Assembly: GCA_043774925.1 (NCBI GenBank)
Contig: JAYVSZ010000042.1
Span: forward strand, 1-14,904
DNA length: 14,904 nucleotides
From: JAYVSZ01 sp043774925
GTDB lineage: Bacteria; Pseudomonadota; Gammaproteobacteria; Burkholderiales; Methylophilaceae
Direction: 5' to 3'
Shown here: positions 7,181 to 13,246 of the stretch, piece after piece
Numbering within the stretch: position 1 is the first letter of the stretch
Layout: every line of letters starts with the position of its first letter
Position numbers and translations under genes: made by a program
The notes under the pieces: model-generated
Told to the model about the DNA's origin: nothing
What the model saw: only the letters and a program-made list of their open reading frames with translations
The model's database searches: none

Positions 7181-7243
7181 TGTAGGAGCGCAATTTATTG
7201 CGCGAAGTTTTTAATTATTCGCGATTTAAAAATCGCTCCTACA
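7181..7243. repeat. REPIN: two GTAG-headed REP units in inverted orientation
   Basis: The ends are TGTAGGAGCG (7181-7190) and CGCTCCTACA (7234-7243). Plus-strand unit: GTAGGAGCG then GCGCAA-TTTA-TTGCGC hairpin ending in CGCGA. Minus-strand unit: GTAGGAGCG then GATTT-TTA-AATC ending in CGCGA. A GTAG head followed by an imperfect hairpin is the signature of REP sequences mobilised by RAYT transposases, and an inverted pair is called a REPIN. It lies between convergent ydcV and sco1, where the paired arms could end transcription from both sides, and it overlaps the sco1 stop codon. Confidence 0.8.
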
Positions 7244-7829
7244 ACAACTTACCAATATCGCTCACCATCTCGCCAGTTTTTTGGCCGTAGCCAAAATATA
7301 CTCTGATTTTTCCTTTTTTATCAAACACATACATGCCAGCGCTGTGGTCAATTGTATAGTCGCTTTCTGTCTTTCCATCCACTTTCGAAAAGAAAATCTT
7401 ATAGTTTTTCAGCGTTTCTTTAGTCTGCTCTGCATCACCGCGTAAGCCAATAAACCGCTTATCGAACGACGGCACAAACTGCGCCAGCACGGCTTGTGTG
7501 TCACGCTCTGGGTCAACGGTCACAAATAACACCTGAACCTCATTAGATTTATCACCAAGCTGTTTCATCACATTTTTCAGGTCACTCATCGTCGTCGGGC
7601 ACACGTCAGGGCAATGCGTATAACCAAAAAAAAGCACCACCACTTTGCCTTTAAAATCCGCCATGGTACGCACTTTGCCAGTATGGTCGGTTAAATTCAG
7701 CGTGCCAGGGAAGCTCGCCGCAGAAATATCCGTCCCCACAAAATCACCCGCAGGCGCTTCTGTACCGCCTTGCGGCTTGCTGCACGCGGTAAAAATCAAC
7801 ATAAGTGCGACTAAAAACAGATTTCTCAT
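7239..7829 (-). CDS. SCO1/SenC family copper chaperone lipoprotein
   Basis: A 196-residue thioredoxin-fold protein anchored outside the inner membrane, expected to deliver copper to the CuA centre of cytochrome c oxidase or to act as a thiol redox protein. The copper-binding CPDVC is at C73 and C77 within FFGYTHCPDVCPTTM, and the third ligand is H162 in TIDHSAGMYVFD. The N-terminus has a hydrophobic stretch and C16 (LIFTAC), a plausible lipobox. The frame is open to an ATG at 7868, but the ATG at 7829 is preceded by GGAG with 7 bases spacing and gives a proper signal sequence, so it is preferred. The TAG stop is part of the REPIN. Confidence 0.92.
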   Translation of the reverse strand: MRNLFLVALMLIFTACSKPQGGTEAPAGDFVGTDISAASFPGTLNLTDHTGKVRTMADFKGKVVVLFFGYTHCPDVCPTTMSDLKNVMKQLGDKSNEVQVLFVTVDPERDTQAVLAQFVPSFDKRFIGLRGDAEQTKETLKNYKIFFSKVDGKTESDYTIDHSAGMYVFDKKGKIRVYFGYGQKTGEMVSDIGKLL

Positions 7830-7869
7830 GGCAAAACTCCAATTTAATGACTGATTTGATTTTAACATG

Positions 7870-7898
7870 CTGAAAGAATTCCCTCGCTAGTTTACAAT
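7870..7898 (+). promoter_or_regulatory. Putative ilvE promoter
   Basis: TACAAT at 7893-7898 fits a sigma-70 -10 element, with CTGAAA at 7870-7875 as a weak -35 at 17 bases. Transcription would begin near 7905, giving a ~20-base leader that contains AGAGA ahead of the ATG at 7926. It lies in the 96-base divergent gap with sco1. Pattern reading only. Confidence 0.35.
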
Positions 7899-7925
7899 AA
7901 TGGTTTAACGATTTAGAGATAAAAC

Positions 7926-8858
7926 ATGGCAATACCAAGCTCAATGGCAGACCGCGACGGCGTTATTTGGTACGACGGCAAAATGGTTAACTGGCGCGAT
8001 GCCACCACCCACGTGCTCACACACACCTTGCATTACGGTATGGGCGTGTTTGAGGGCGTTCGTGCGTACAAAACAGATAAAGGCACCGCGATTTTCCGCT
8101 TGCAAGACCACACGGATCGCCTGTTCCGTAGTGCGCACATTTTGGGCATGAAAATGCCGTATGATAAAAAGACAATCTCCGAAGCGCAACGCGCCGCCGT
8201 GCGTGAAAACAACCTAGAAAGCGCCTACATTCGCCCAATGGCGTTTTATGGCGCAGAGGCCATGGGCATTGCTGCAAAAACTTTAAGCACGCACGTTATT
8301 TGCGCGGCTTGGAGCTGGGGCGCCTATATGGGCGAAGAAGCGCTCACCAAAGGCATTCGTGTAAAAACTTCGTCCTTTTCGCGCCACCACGTTAACATCA
8401 CCATGTGCAAGGCCAAGGCCAACGGCAACTATATGAACTCGATTCTTGCGCATCAGGAAGCTGCACACGACGGCTACGATGAAGCATTGCTACTGGATGT
8501 AGACGGCTTTGTAGCGGAAGGTTCGGGCGAGAACGTATTTATCGTTCGCAAGGGCAAACTTATCACGCCAGATCTTACCAGCGCGCTGGAAGGCATTACG
8601 CGCGATACCATCGTTCAACTCGCGGCTGAAATTGGTTTAGAAGTGATTGAAAAACGCATCACACGCGATGAGGTTTATAGCGCTGATGAAGCCTTTTTTA
8701 CTGGCACCGCGGCAGAAGTCACACCAATTCGCGAGCTGGATAATCGCGCAATTGGGGCTGGCGTGCGTGGTGAAATCACCGAAAAACTGCAAAGCCTATA
8801 TTTTGATGCGGTTAAAGGTAAATCACCAAAACATGCAGATTGGCTAACGCTGGTTTAA
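7926..8858 (+). CDS. ilvE: Branched-chain amino acid aminotransferase
   Basis: A 310-residue fold-type IV PLP enzyme, full length for IlvE. It carries out the last transamination step in Ile, Leu and Val synthesis, with glutamate as amino donor. The N-terminal landmarks are WYDGKMVNWRDA and LHYGMGVFEGVRAY (36-48). The Schiff-base lysine is K164 in KAKANGNYMNS, and the class-IV signature runs EALLLDVDGFVAEGSGEN (186-203), with E198 in the position that contacts the PLP pyridine nitrogen. FFTGTAAEVTPI (257-268) closes the active site. A single-gene unit is likely, with a possible promoter just upstream and a hairpin repeat downstream. Confidence 0.95.
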   Translation: MAIPSSMADRDGVIWYDGKMVNWRDATTHVLTHTLHYGMGVFEGVRAYKTDKGTAIFRLQDHTDRLFRSAHILGMKMPYDKKTISEAQRAAVRENNLESAYIRPMAFYGAEAMGIAAKTLSTHVICAAWSWGAYMGEEALTKGIRVKTSSFSRHHVNITMCKAKANGNYMNSILAHQEAAHDGYDEALLLDVDGFVAEGSGENVFIVRKGKLITPDLTSALEGITRDTIVQLAAEIGLEVIEKRITRDEVYSADEAFFTGTAAEVTPIRELDNRAIGAGVRGEITEKLQSLYFDAVKGKSPKHADWLTLV

Positions 8859-8882
8859 AAAGCGCTTGTTAAACTCAGCGCC

Positions 8883-8958
8883 GTCATTCTGAGCAAAGCG
8901 AAGAATCCATAATTTTCGTAACATTGATACTGGATACTTCGCTTACGCTCAGTATGAC
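8883..8958. repeat. Hairpin repeat, copy 1 (ilvE - zinc-finger gap)
   Basis: A 27-base left arm (8883-8909) begins GTCATTCTGAGC and ends GAATCCA; the 28-base right arm (8931-8958) is its imperfect inverse, TGGATACTTCGC to AGTATGAC. The left arm is identical over 27 bases to the one at 11159-11185, and two more bases (CC) upstream also match. The loops differ. The long stem could act as a transcription barrier or mRNA end, although no T-run follows. Confidence 0.8.
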
Positions 8959-8979
8959 AAATTAAGGGGAATTAATTAC

Positions 8980-9168
8980 ATGTCTGACCTAAAGGAATTT
9001 GAAGTCACTGCCAAAGATTTACCGCTACACTGCCCCACTAATGAAGTCGCGCTATGGGCGTCACATCCGCGCGTGTTCCTAGATGTCGCCGCCACAGGCC
9101 ATGTTGCCTGCCCCTATTGCGGTACTAAATACAAGCTTAAAGAAGGTGAGCAAATACACTCTCATTAA
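8980..9168 (+). CDS. Small CHCC zinc-finger protein
   Basis: A 62-residue cytoplasmic protein of the zf-CHCC family, similar to the zinc domain of the complex I accessory subunit NDUFS6. The ligands are C18 (LHCP), H29 (SHPRVFLDV), C44 and C47 (CPYCGTKY). Such proteins are common and often sit next to ilvE in betaproteobacteria; the exact role is not established, with a link to respiratory complex assembly only suggested by homology. A good ribosome binding site AAGGGGA (8964-8970) sits 9 bases before the ATG. It is separated from ilvE by a hairpin repeat. Confidence 0.88.
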   Translation: MSDLKEFEVTAKDLPLHCPTNEVALWASHPRVFLDVAATGHVACPYCGTKYKLKEGEQIHSH

Positions 9169-9176
9169 TTTTTATT

Positions 9177-9632
9177 ATGGATTCAAACAAACGTCTACTG
9201 TCTCAAAATATTTACCCTTCTCAACTATTAGAAGCCGCTGAGGACATGATAGTACGTGGTCGATACGAAATTTCGGTTGTTACCGCACAAATGGCTTGCG
9301 AAATATCAGCAGAAAGAACATTAAATTTATACTTTCAGAAAAAGAATTTGAAAGACCTTCAAGAGCCTATCGAAGAACTTCTTCCCAGCTTTAATCTAGC
9401 AAACGACAAGGTACGTAAACTATATACAGTTATTACTTCCGATAAAATTCAGAGTGAATTCTTTTGAAGCGAATATAAAACAATGGTAACTATTAGAAAC
9501 AAGGCTGTTCATGCAGGACAAAGAATAGAAAAGAGCCAAGCTCAAATGGTTCTTAGAGTGGCTAAGTCAGTTCTCAGGCACTTAGAGAGAGTACAAGAAA
9601 ATAGCCTAGAACTCGTAGGGCACAATAACTGA
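9177..9632 (+). pseudogene. HEPN-like protein interrupted by an in-frame TGA
   Basis: The frame runs 96 codons from ATG 9177 to TGA 9465-9467, then continues open in the same frame for 54 more codons to TGA 9630-9632. Joined, it is a ~151-residue all-helical protein. The part after the stop contains TMVTIRNKAVHAG, a good match to the HEPN RX4H motif (R at 9495, H at 9510). The context FF-TGA-SEYK suggests an original Trp (TGG). The 96-residue product lacks the motif, so it is probably inactive. The gene is visibly richer in A and T than its neighbours and has no Shine-Dalgarno, being 8 bases after the zinc-finger stop; it may be acquired. No nucleotidyltransferase antitoxin partner is adjacent. 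HEPN proteins often act as toxins or phage-defence RNases; the specific family is not recognised. Confidence 0.65.
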
Positions 9633-9637
9633 AAGGC

Positions 9638-9723
9638 ATTGCGCCGCATAAAAATGTTGAATACTCAATTAGCTTTCCTAAAACCTTCTTTCGGCGCAAT
9701 ACGCTTCGCTATTGACGCCCTAC
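9638..9723. repeat. GTAG-headed REP-like element downstream of murI
   Basis: Read on the minus strand from 9723, GTAG is followed by a hairpin GGCG(T)CAATA, loop GCGAAGCG, TATTGCGCC: a 9-bp stem with a single T bulge. A second, inverted partial unit is marked by ATTGCGCCG (9638-9646), which is complementary to CGGCGCAAT (9692-9700). The architecture is like a REPIN, but the sequence family differs from 7181-7243. The GTAG head overlaps the murI stop codon. Confidence 0.6.
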
Positions 9724-10547
9724 AAAATCTTAACTTCCGCCTTCTCGCCCCACAATTGCTCAATCACCTGCGCTGCATTTGTCGCGGTGCTATTCGTCCA
9801 AAAGCCAATATTGGCGGGCTTATTAGCCGATAATAAATTAGCCCCTGCCAGTTTTTTCTGTAATTGCTTGGCTACCGCAGCACCTGTGTCGATAATCGCG
9901 ACATCTTTGCCGACACCTTCTTCTCGTAATATGGCTTCAATCAGCGGCCGCACAAATGGGTAATGCGTACAGCCCAGCACAATGGTATCTGCACCTTCTT
10001 TTAACAATGGGCTCAAGTATTTGTTAAGCAGTTCCCGCGTGGAATCTTGTGTGAGTTCGCCGCGCTCAATGCATTCCACCAGCCCAGTACAGCCTTGCGT
10101 GACTACTTGCACATTGCGGCCGTAATTTTCTAGCAGCCCTGCAAACTGCGCGCTTTTGAGCGTTCCTACAGTCGCCAACACGCCGATAATGCCATTTTTA
10201 GAGGCTTCTGCGGCAGGCTTCACAGCAGGCTCCATGCCAATAATCGGCAACGCATATCTGGCACGCAACTCGTCAATCGCCGCGGCTGTGGCGGTGTTGC
10301 AAGCCACAACGAGTGCTTTCACATTTTTTTCGATTAAAAAATCGGCGATTTCAAAACAGCGCGCTTTTATCTCATCGGGCGTTTTGTTGCCGTAAGGCGC
10401 GCGTTTGCTATCGGCAAAGTAGATTAAATCCTCATGCGGAAGTAGCGCGTGGATGTGCCGCAGCACCGAGATACCGCCAACGCCAGAATCCATCACACCA
10501 ATTGGGCGAGAAGATGGCGGATTAGAATGAGGTAAATTGTTATGCAT
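9720..10547 (-). CDS. murI: Glutamate racemase
   Basis: A 275-residue cytoplasmic, cofactor-independent racemase that makes D-glutamate for peptidoglycan. The two catalytic Cys are C83 in VVACNTATA and C193 in LGCTHYPFV. Substrate-binding landmarks are DSGVGG (20-25), FADSKRAPYG (44-53) and T194-H195. The N-terminal tail of about 14 residues before RPIGVMDSG is slightly long. No Shine-Dalgarno is seen before the ATG at 10547, but a TATAAT lies ~17 bases upstream, so the mRNA leader may be very short. The TAG stop falls in the GTAG head of a REP-like element. Divergent from the adenosyltransferase gene. Confidence 0.94.
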   Translation of the reverse strand: MHNNLPHSNPPSSRPIGVMDSGVGGISVLRHIHALLPHEDLIYFADSKRAPYGNKTPDEIKARCFEIADFLIEKNVKALVVACNTATAAAIDELRARYALPIIGMEPAVKPAAEASKNGIIGVLATVGTLKSAQFAGLLENYGRNVQVVTQGCTGLVECIERGELTQDSTRELLNKYLSPLLKEGADTIVLGCTHYPFVRPLIEAILREEGVGKDVAIIDTGAAVAKQLQKKLAGANLLSANKPANIGFWTNSTATNAAQVIEQLWGEKAEVKIL

Positions 10548-10550
10548 GAT

Positions 10551-10570
10551 TTATAATGTGTAAATTATAA
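10551..10570. promoter_or_regulatory. Palindromic divergent -10 region between murI and the adenosyltransferase gene
   Basis: TTATAAT (10551-10557), 6-base spacer, ATTATAA (10564-10570): perfect 7-bp arms. Each strand therefore carries TATAAT. Starts would fall about 10 bases before murI and about 16 bases before the adenosyltransferase ATG, with no good -35 on either side. The symmetrical site may equally be an operator. Confidence 0.4.
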
Positions 10571-10579
10571 AGGAATTTA

Positions 10580-11131
10580 ATGGGCAACAGGCTTAGCAAG
10601 ATTTACACAAAAACCGGCGACGACGGCACGACAGGCATGGGCGATGGCTCGCGCGTAGCCAAATATAGCGCGCGCGTGCAAGCAATCGGCGACGTGGATG
10701 AGCTGAATTCGGTGCTTGGCATACTTTTAACCGAGCCTCTGCGAACCAATATCCATGCGGCTCTCAGCCTAGTTCAGCACGATTTATTTAACTTGGGCGG
10801 CGAGCTTTGCATGCCCGGTTATGTGATGATTAAAACCGAGCGCGTAACTGCGCTGGAAAATATTTTGGATGAGTTGAACGACACATTGCCGCCGCTAAAA
10901 GAGTTTATTTTACCCGGTGGCAGTCGCGCAGCCGCTTATTGCCACTTGGCCAGAACCGTGTGCAGACGCGCCGAGCGGACGATGCACTCGCTGAACGGGC
11001 AAGAAAAAATCACCGCGATTTCGTTGCAATACATCAATCGCCTTTCCGATTTGTTATTTGTGTTGTGCCGCATCCTCAATAAAGACGCGGGTGTGAGCGA
11101 TGTGCTTTGGAATAACACGTCGAGCAAATAG
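10580..11131 (+). CDS. PduO-type cob(I)alamin adenosyltransferase
   Basis: A 183-residue trimeric ATP:corrinoid adenosyltransferase that attaches the 5'-deoxyadenosyl group to cob(I)alamin, producing coenzyme B12. The N-terminal ATP-binding segment is KIYTKTGDDGTTGMGDGSRVAK (7-28), followed by DVDELNS (38-44). The second block is FILPGGSRAAAYCHLARTVCRRAER (109-133), and the third is YINRLSDLLFVLCR (151-164), where N153, R154 and D157 match conserved family positions. The gene lies apart from any cobalamin synthesis cluster, as usual for this type. Ribosome binding site AAAGGA (10569-10574) is 5 bases before the ATG and overlaps the divergent palindrome. Confidence 0.92.
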   Translation: MGNRLSKIYTKTGDDGTTGMGDGSRVAKYSARVQAIGDVDELNSVLGILLTEPLRTNIHAALSLVQHDLFNLGGELCMPGYVMIKTERVTALENILDELNDTLPPLKEFILPGGSRAAAYCHLARTVCRRAERTMHSLNGQEKITAISLQYINRLSDLLFVLCRILNKDAGVSDVLWNNTSSK

Positions 11132-11158
11132 ACTACAAATATCAAAAATTCCATATCC

Positions 11159-11233
11159 GTCATTCTGAGCAAAGCGAAGAATCCAGCCAAAAATATAAGG
11201 TGCAACTGGATCCTTCGTTGCACTCAGGATGAC
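11159..11233. repeat. Hairpin repeat, copy 2 (adenosyltransferase - pcnB gap)
   Basis: Left arm 11159-11185 is identical to the 27-base left arm at 8883-8909. The right arm (11207-11233), TGGATCCTTCGT to CAGGATGAC, is its imperfect inverse. Loop and right arm differ from copy 1. The ATG at 11229, which opens a longer frame into pcnB, is part of this arm and is unlikely to be a true start. Confidence 0.8.
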
Positions 11234-11258
11234 AACTCATAAATTTGTAGCCTTGCGC

Positions 11259-11264
11259 TATAAT
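11259..11264 (+). promoter_or_regulatory. Possible pcnB -10 element, near-leaderless
   Basis: TATAAT at 11259-11264 ends 6 bases before the ATG at 11271. A start site about 7 bases downstream would coincide with the A of that ATG, giving a leaderless mRNA. No matching -35 hexamer is seen and no Shine-Dalgarno precedes the ATG, so this stays tentative. Confidence 0.3.
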
Positions 11265-11270
11265 CTCACC

Positions 11271-12653
11271 ATGATTAAAAAATTCCTGCAAAAAGTTTTT
11301 AGCAAAAAAGAAAAAGCCGCGATTGCCATCAACCGTGCGGACGATGGCGCGGCAAACTCTGCCAATATCATCTCGGCTAAAACACACAAAATCAACGCAA
11401 AACTGATTAGTAGCGCAGCGCTAAAAACCTGCGAAGGCTTGCAGAAAGCGGGTTTTAAAGCCTACATCGTCGGCGGGGCGGTGCGCGACTTAATGCTAAA
11501 TTTTCAGCCAAAAGATTTCGACATTGCTACCGATGCAACGCCAGAAGAGGTTTACAAAGTCTTCCGTCGCTCGCGCATTATCGGTAGAAGATTTAGATTG
11601 GTACACGTGATGTGGGGCGCAGAGACAATCGAAGTTTCTACCTTTCGTGGGCACCACGATAACGAAGGTGACGCACAAGTAAACGATAGCGGCCGCATTT
11701 TGCGCGACAATGTGTTTGGCAATTTAGAGGAGGATGCGGCGCGGCGCGATTTTACAGTGAACGCCATGTATTACGACCCTGCGCGCGAAGAGGTACTGGA
11801 TTTTCACAATGGCGTGGCCGATATTAAAGCTAAACTTTTGCGCATGATTGGCAACCCGAAAACGCGCTACCAAGAAGATCCCGTGCGCATGCTGCGCGCA
11901 GTTAGGCTTTCTGCCAAATTGGGTTTGAAAATTGAAGCAAAAACCCAAGCGCCAATTCTAGCGCTGGCGGATTTGCTGCAAGACGTGCCGCCAAGCCGCT
12001 TGTTTGATGAAATGTTGAAGCTGTTTTTATCTGGTCACGCGATAGAAAGCATCAACATTTTGCGCGAACAGCATTTGCACCATGGCCTGCTACCCTTGCT
12101 AGACGTGGTGCTTGAGCAACCGCTTGGCGAAAAATTTGTGATGTTAGCGCTAAAAAATACTGACGACAGAATAAAAGCTGGCAAATCATCCAACCCGAGT
12201 TTTCTCTTCGCCACTCTACTTTGGCACGAGGTTTTAAGCGCGTGGGAGCGCACCAAACTTGAAGCGCCGCCGATTCCAGCACTTTACGAGGCGATGAACG
12301 AAGTCATCGAGCTACAAGCGGCAAAGCTGGCGATTCACAACCGTTTTGTGGCGACTATGAAGGAAATTTGGAGCATGCAGCCGCGTTTTGAACAGCGCGC
12401 AGGCAAGCGTCCATTCGGCTTGCTGGCGCACCCGCGCTACCGCGCCGCGTACGATTTTTTACTGTTGCGCTGTGAATCGGGCGAATTGCCGTTGGAAGTT
12501 GGCGAATGGTGGACGACCTTTGCCGATGCGAATGCGGAAACGCGCGCTGCGATGTTGTTGCCAGACACTGACCCAAAAAAGAAGCGCAAACGTAGGCGCA
12601 AAAAAACGACTGCCGCGCCAGAAACTGGCAACGAAAACAGCAAGAATGCATAA
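11271..12653 (+). CDS. pcnB: Poly(A) polymerase I
   Basis: A 460-residue class II nucleotidyltransferase that adds 3' poly(A) tails to RNA and marks it for decay. The active site is AYIVGGAVRDLML (64-76) and KDFDIATDATPEEV (81-94), with catalytic D82 and D84. It then shows RRFRLVHVMWG and EVSTFRG, the block NLEEDAARRDFTVNAMYYDP and the helix RYQEDPVRMLRAVRLSAKLG, all typical of PcnB/CCA enzymes; the long C-terminal domain favours PcnB. The C-terminus is strongly basic (KKKRKRRRKK), as expected for RNA binding. The ATG at 11271 is preferred over 11229, because the latter lies in a repeat and adds an unrelated stretch. The last 8 bases overlap folK. Confidence 0.92.
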   Translation: MIKKFLQKVFSKKEKAAIAINRADDGAANSANIISAKTHKINAKLISSAALKTCEGLQKAGFKAYIVGGAVRDLMLNFQPKDFDIATDATPEEVYKVFRRSRIIGRRFRLVHVMWGAETIEVSTFRGHHDNEGDAQVNDSGRILRDNVFGNLEEDAARRDFTVNAMYYDPAREEVLDFHNGVADIKAKLLRMIGNPKTRYQEDPVRMLRAVRLSAKLGLKIEAKTQAPILALADLLQDVPPSRLFDEMLKLFLSGHAIESINILREQHLHHGLLPLLDVVLEQPLGEKFVMLALKNTDDRIKAGKSSNPSFLFATLLWHEVLSAWERTKLEAPPIPALYEAMNEVIELQAAKLAIHNRFVATMKEIWSMQPRFEQRAGKRPFGLLAHPRYRAAYDFLLLRCESGELPLEVGEWWTTFADANAETRAAMLLPDTDPKKKRKRRRKKTTAAPETGNENSKNA

Positions 12654-13131
12654 GGCTTTTATTGCATTAGGCAGCAATTTGAATAGCCCTGCGAGCCAAG
12701 TAATAAGCGCCTTCCAGAGCATTGAGCAATTGCCAAAAACGCGCCTTATTAAAAAATCGAGCCTTTATAAAAGCGAACCCGTGGGTTACAGCAACCAGCC
12801 CGATTTTATTAACGCGGTAGTGGAAATTGCAACCGAATTAAGCGCAGAAACTTTGTTGAAAAACCTGCTTAAAATCGAAGTAGAATTTGGCCGCGAACGC
12901 CCTTTTGCCAATGCGCCGCGCATTCTAGATTTAGATTTACTGCTATTTGATGATTTAATTTTGCACACTGAAACACTCACACTACCGCACCCACGCCTGC
13001 ATTTGCGCGGTTTTGTATTGCTGCCACTGGCCGAAATTGCGCCTGAATTATCCATCCCACAACACGGGAATGTTGTAAAATTAGCAGAGTTGCACAAAAG
13101 CAAAGATGTACAAAAACTTAAAAACTCATAG
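12646..13131 (+). CDS. folK: 6-hydroxymethyl-7,8-dihydropterin pyrophosphokinase
   Basis: A 161-residue HPPK, which transfers pyrophosphate from ATP to hydroxymethyldihydropterin before dihydropteroate synthase in folate synthesis. Landmarks are AFIALGSNLN (4-13), YKSEPVGYSNQPDFINAVVEI (41-61), FGRERPFANAPRILDLDLLLF (81-101) with the magnesium ligands D95 and D97, and LPHPRLHLRGFVLLPLAEI (113-131). A longer frame opens at 12388, but it runs through pcnB in another phase; ATG 12646 gives the standard protein and overlaps the pcnB stop by 8 bases, indicating coupling. pcnB-folK order is conserved in many proteobacteria. The last codons (KNS) and the TAG stop come from the inverted repeat that follows. 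Confidence 0.94.
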   Translation: MHKAFIALGSNLNSPASQVISAFQSIEQLPKTRLIKKSSLYKSEPVGYSNQPDFINAVVEIATELSAETLLKNLLKIEVEFGRERPFANAPRILDLDLLLFDDLILHTETLTLPHPRLHLRGFVLLPLAEIAPELSIPQHGNVVKLAELHKSKDVQKLKNS

Positions 13132-13242
13132 TTCTATATCAGACAAGGCGCGCGCCAAAAAATTGGACGCCGCATATGTAGTTATATGTGAGGAGAATTT
13201 TTTGAAGCAGCAACAAAGTATGATGACGAAATATGAGTTTTT
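13120..13242. repeat. 123-bp inverted-repeat (MITE-like) element between folK and the kinase gene
   Basis: Terminal arms AAAAACTCATA (13120-13130) and TATGAGTTTTT (13232-13242) are perfect 11-bp inverted repeats, and partial matching continues about 14 bases further inward. Nested inside are CAAAAAATT (13156-13164) with AATTTTTTG (13196-13204), and CATAT with ATATG around 13172-13188. The whole element can fold into one long hairpin. No transposase is encoded. Its left arm contains the end of folK and its right arm abuts the kinase ATG. Confidence 0.75.
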
Positions 13243-13246
13243 ATGA
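13202..13246 (+). CDS. Possible 14-codon leader mini-ORF coupled to the kinase gene
   Basis: GAGGAG (13190-13195) is the best ribosome binding site in this gap. It is followed 6 bases later by TTG 13202, opening a 14-codon frame (LKQQQSMMTKYEFL if read literally) that ends at TGA 13244-13246, overlapping the kinase ATG as ATGA. The kinase itself has no clear Shine-Dalgarno. Termination-reinitiation coupling would explain its translation. Expression is not proven; it may be an accident of the repeat sequence. Internal ATGs at 13220 and 13223 are alternative starts. Confidence 0.3.
   Translation: MKQQQSMMTKYEFL

Noticed and set aside
7830..7868. A 13-residue N-terminal extension of SCO1
   Set aside because: It would place a polar stretch before the signal sequence, whereas the ATG at 7829 has a well-spaced GGAG.
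9465..9467. TGA as a selenocysteine codon in the HEPN-like gene
   Set aside because: No SECIS-like hairpin follows within the next ~40 bases, the region is AT-rich and unstructured, and the context suggests Trp rather than Cys.
8883..11233. The two repeats with identical arms as a CRISPR array
   Set aside because: There are only two units 2.2 kb apart with genes between; each is an inverted hairpin, not a direct-repeat and spacer series.
11229..11270. An upstream pcnB start at 11229
   Set aside because: The ATG belongs to the right arm of a hairpin repeat, has no ribosome binding site, and the 14 added residues do not look like PcnB.
12388..12645. An 86-codon upstream extension of folK in the pcnB region
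   Set aside because: It overlaps pcnB in another phase and is rich in Cys and Arg; folK from 12646 already has the full family length and N-terminal motif.
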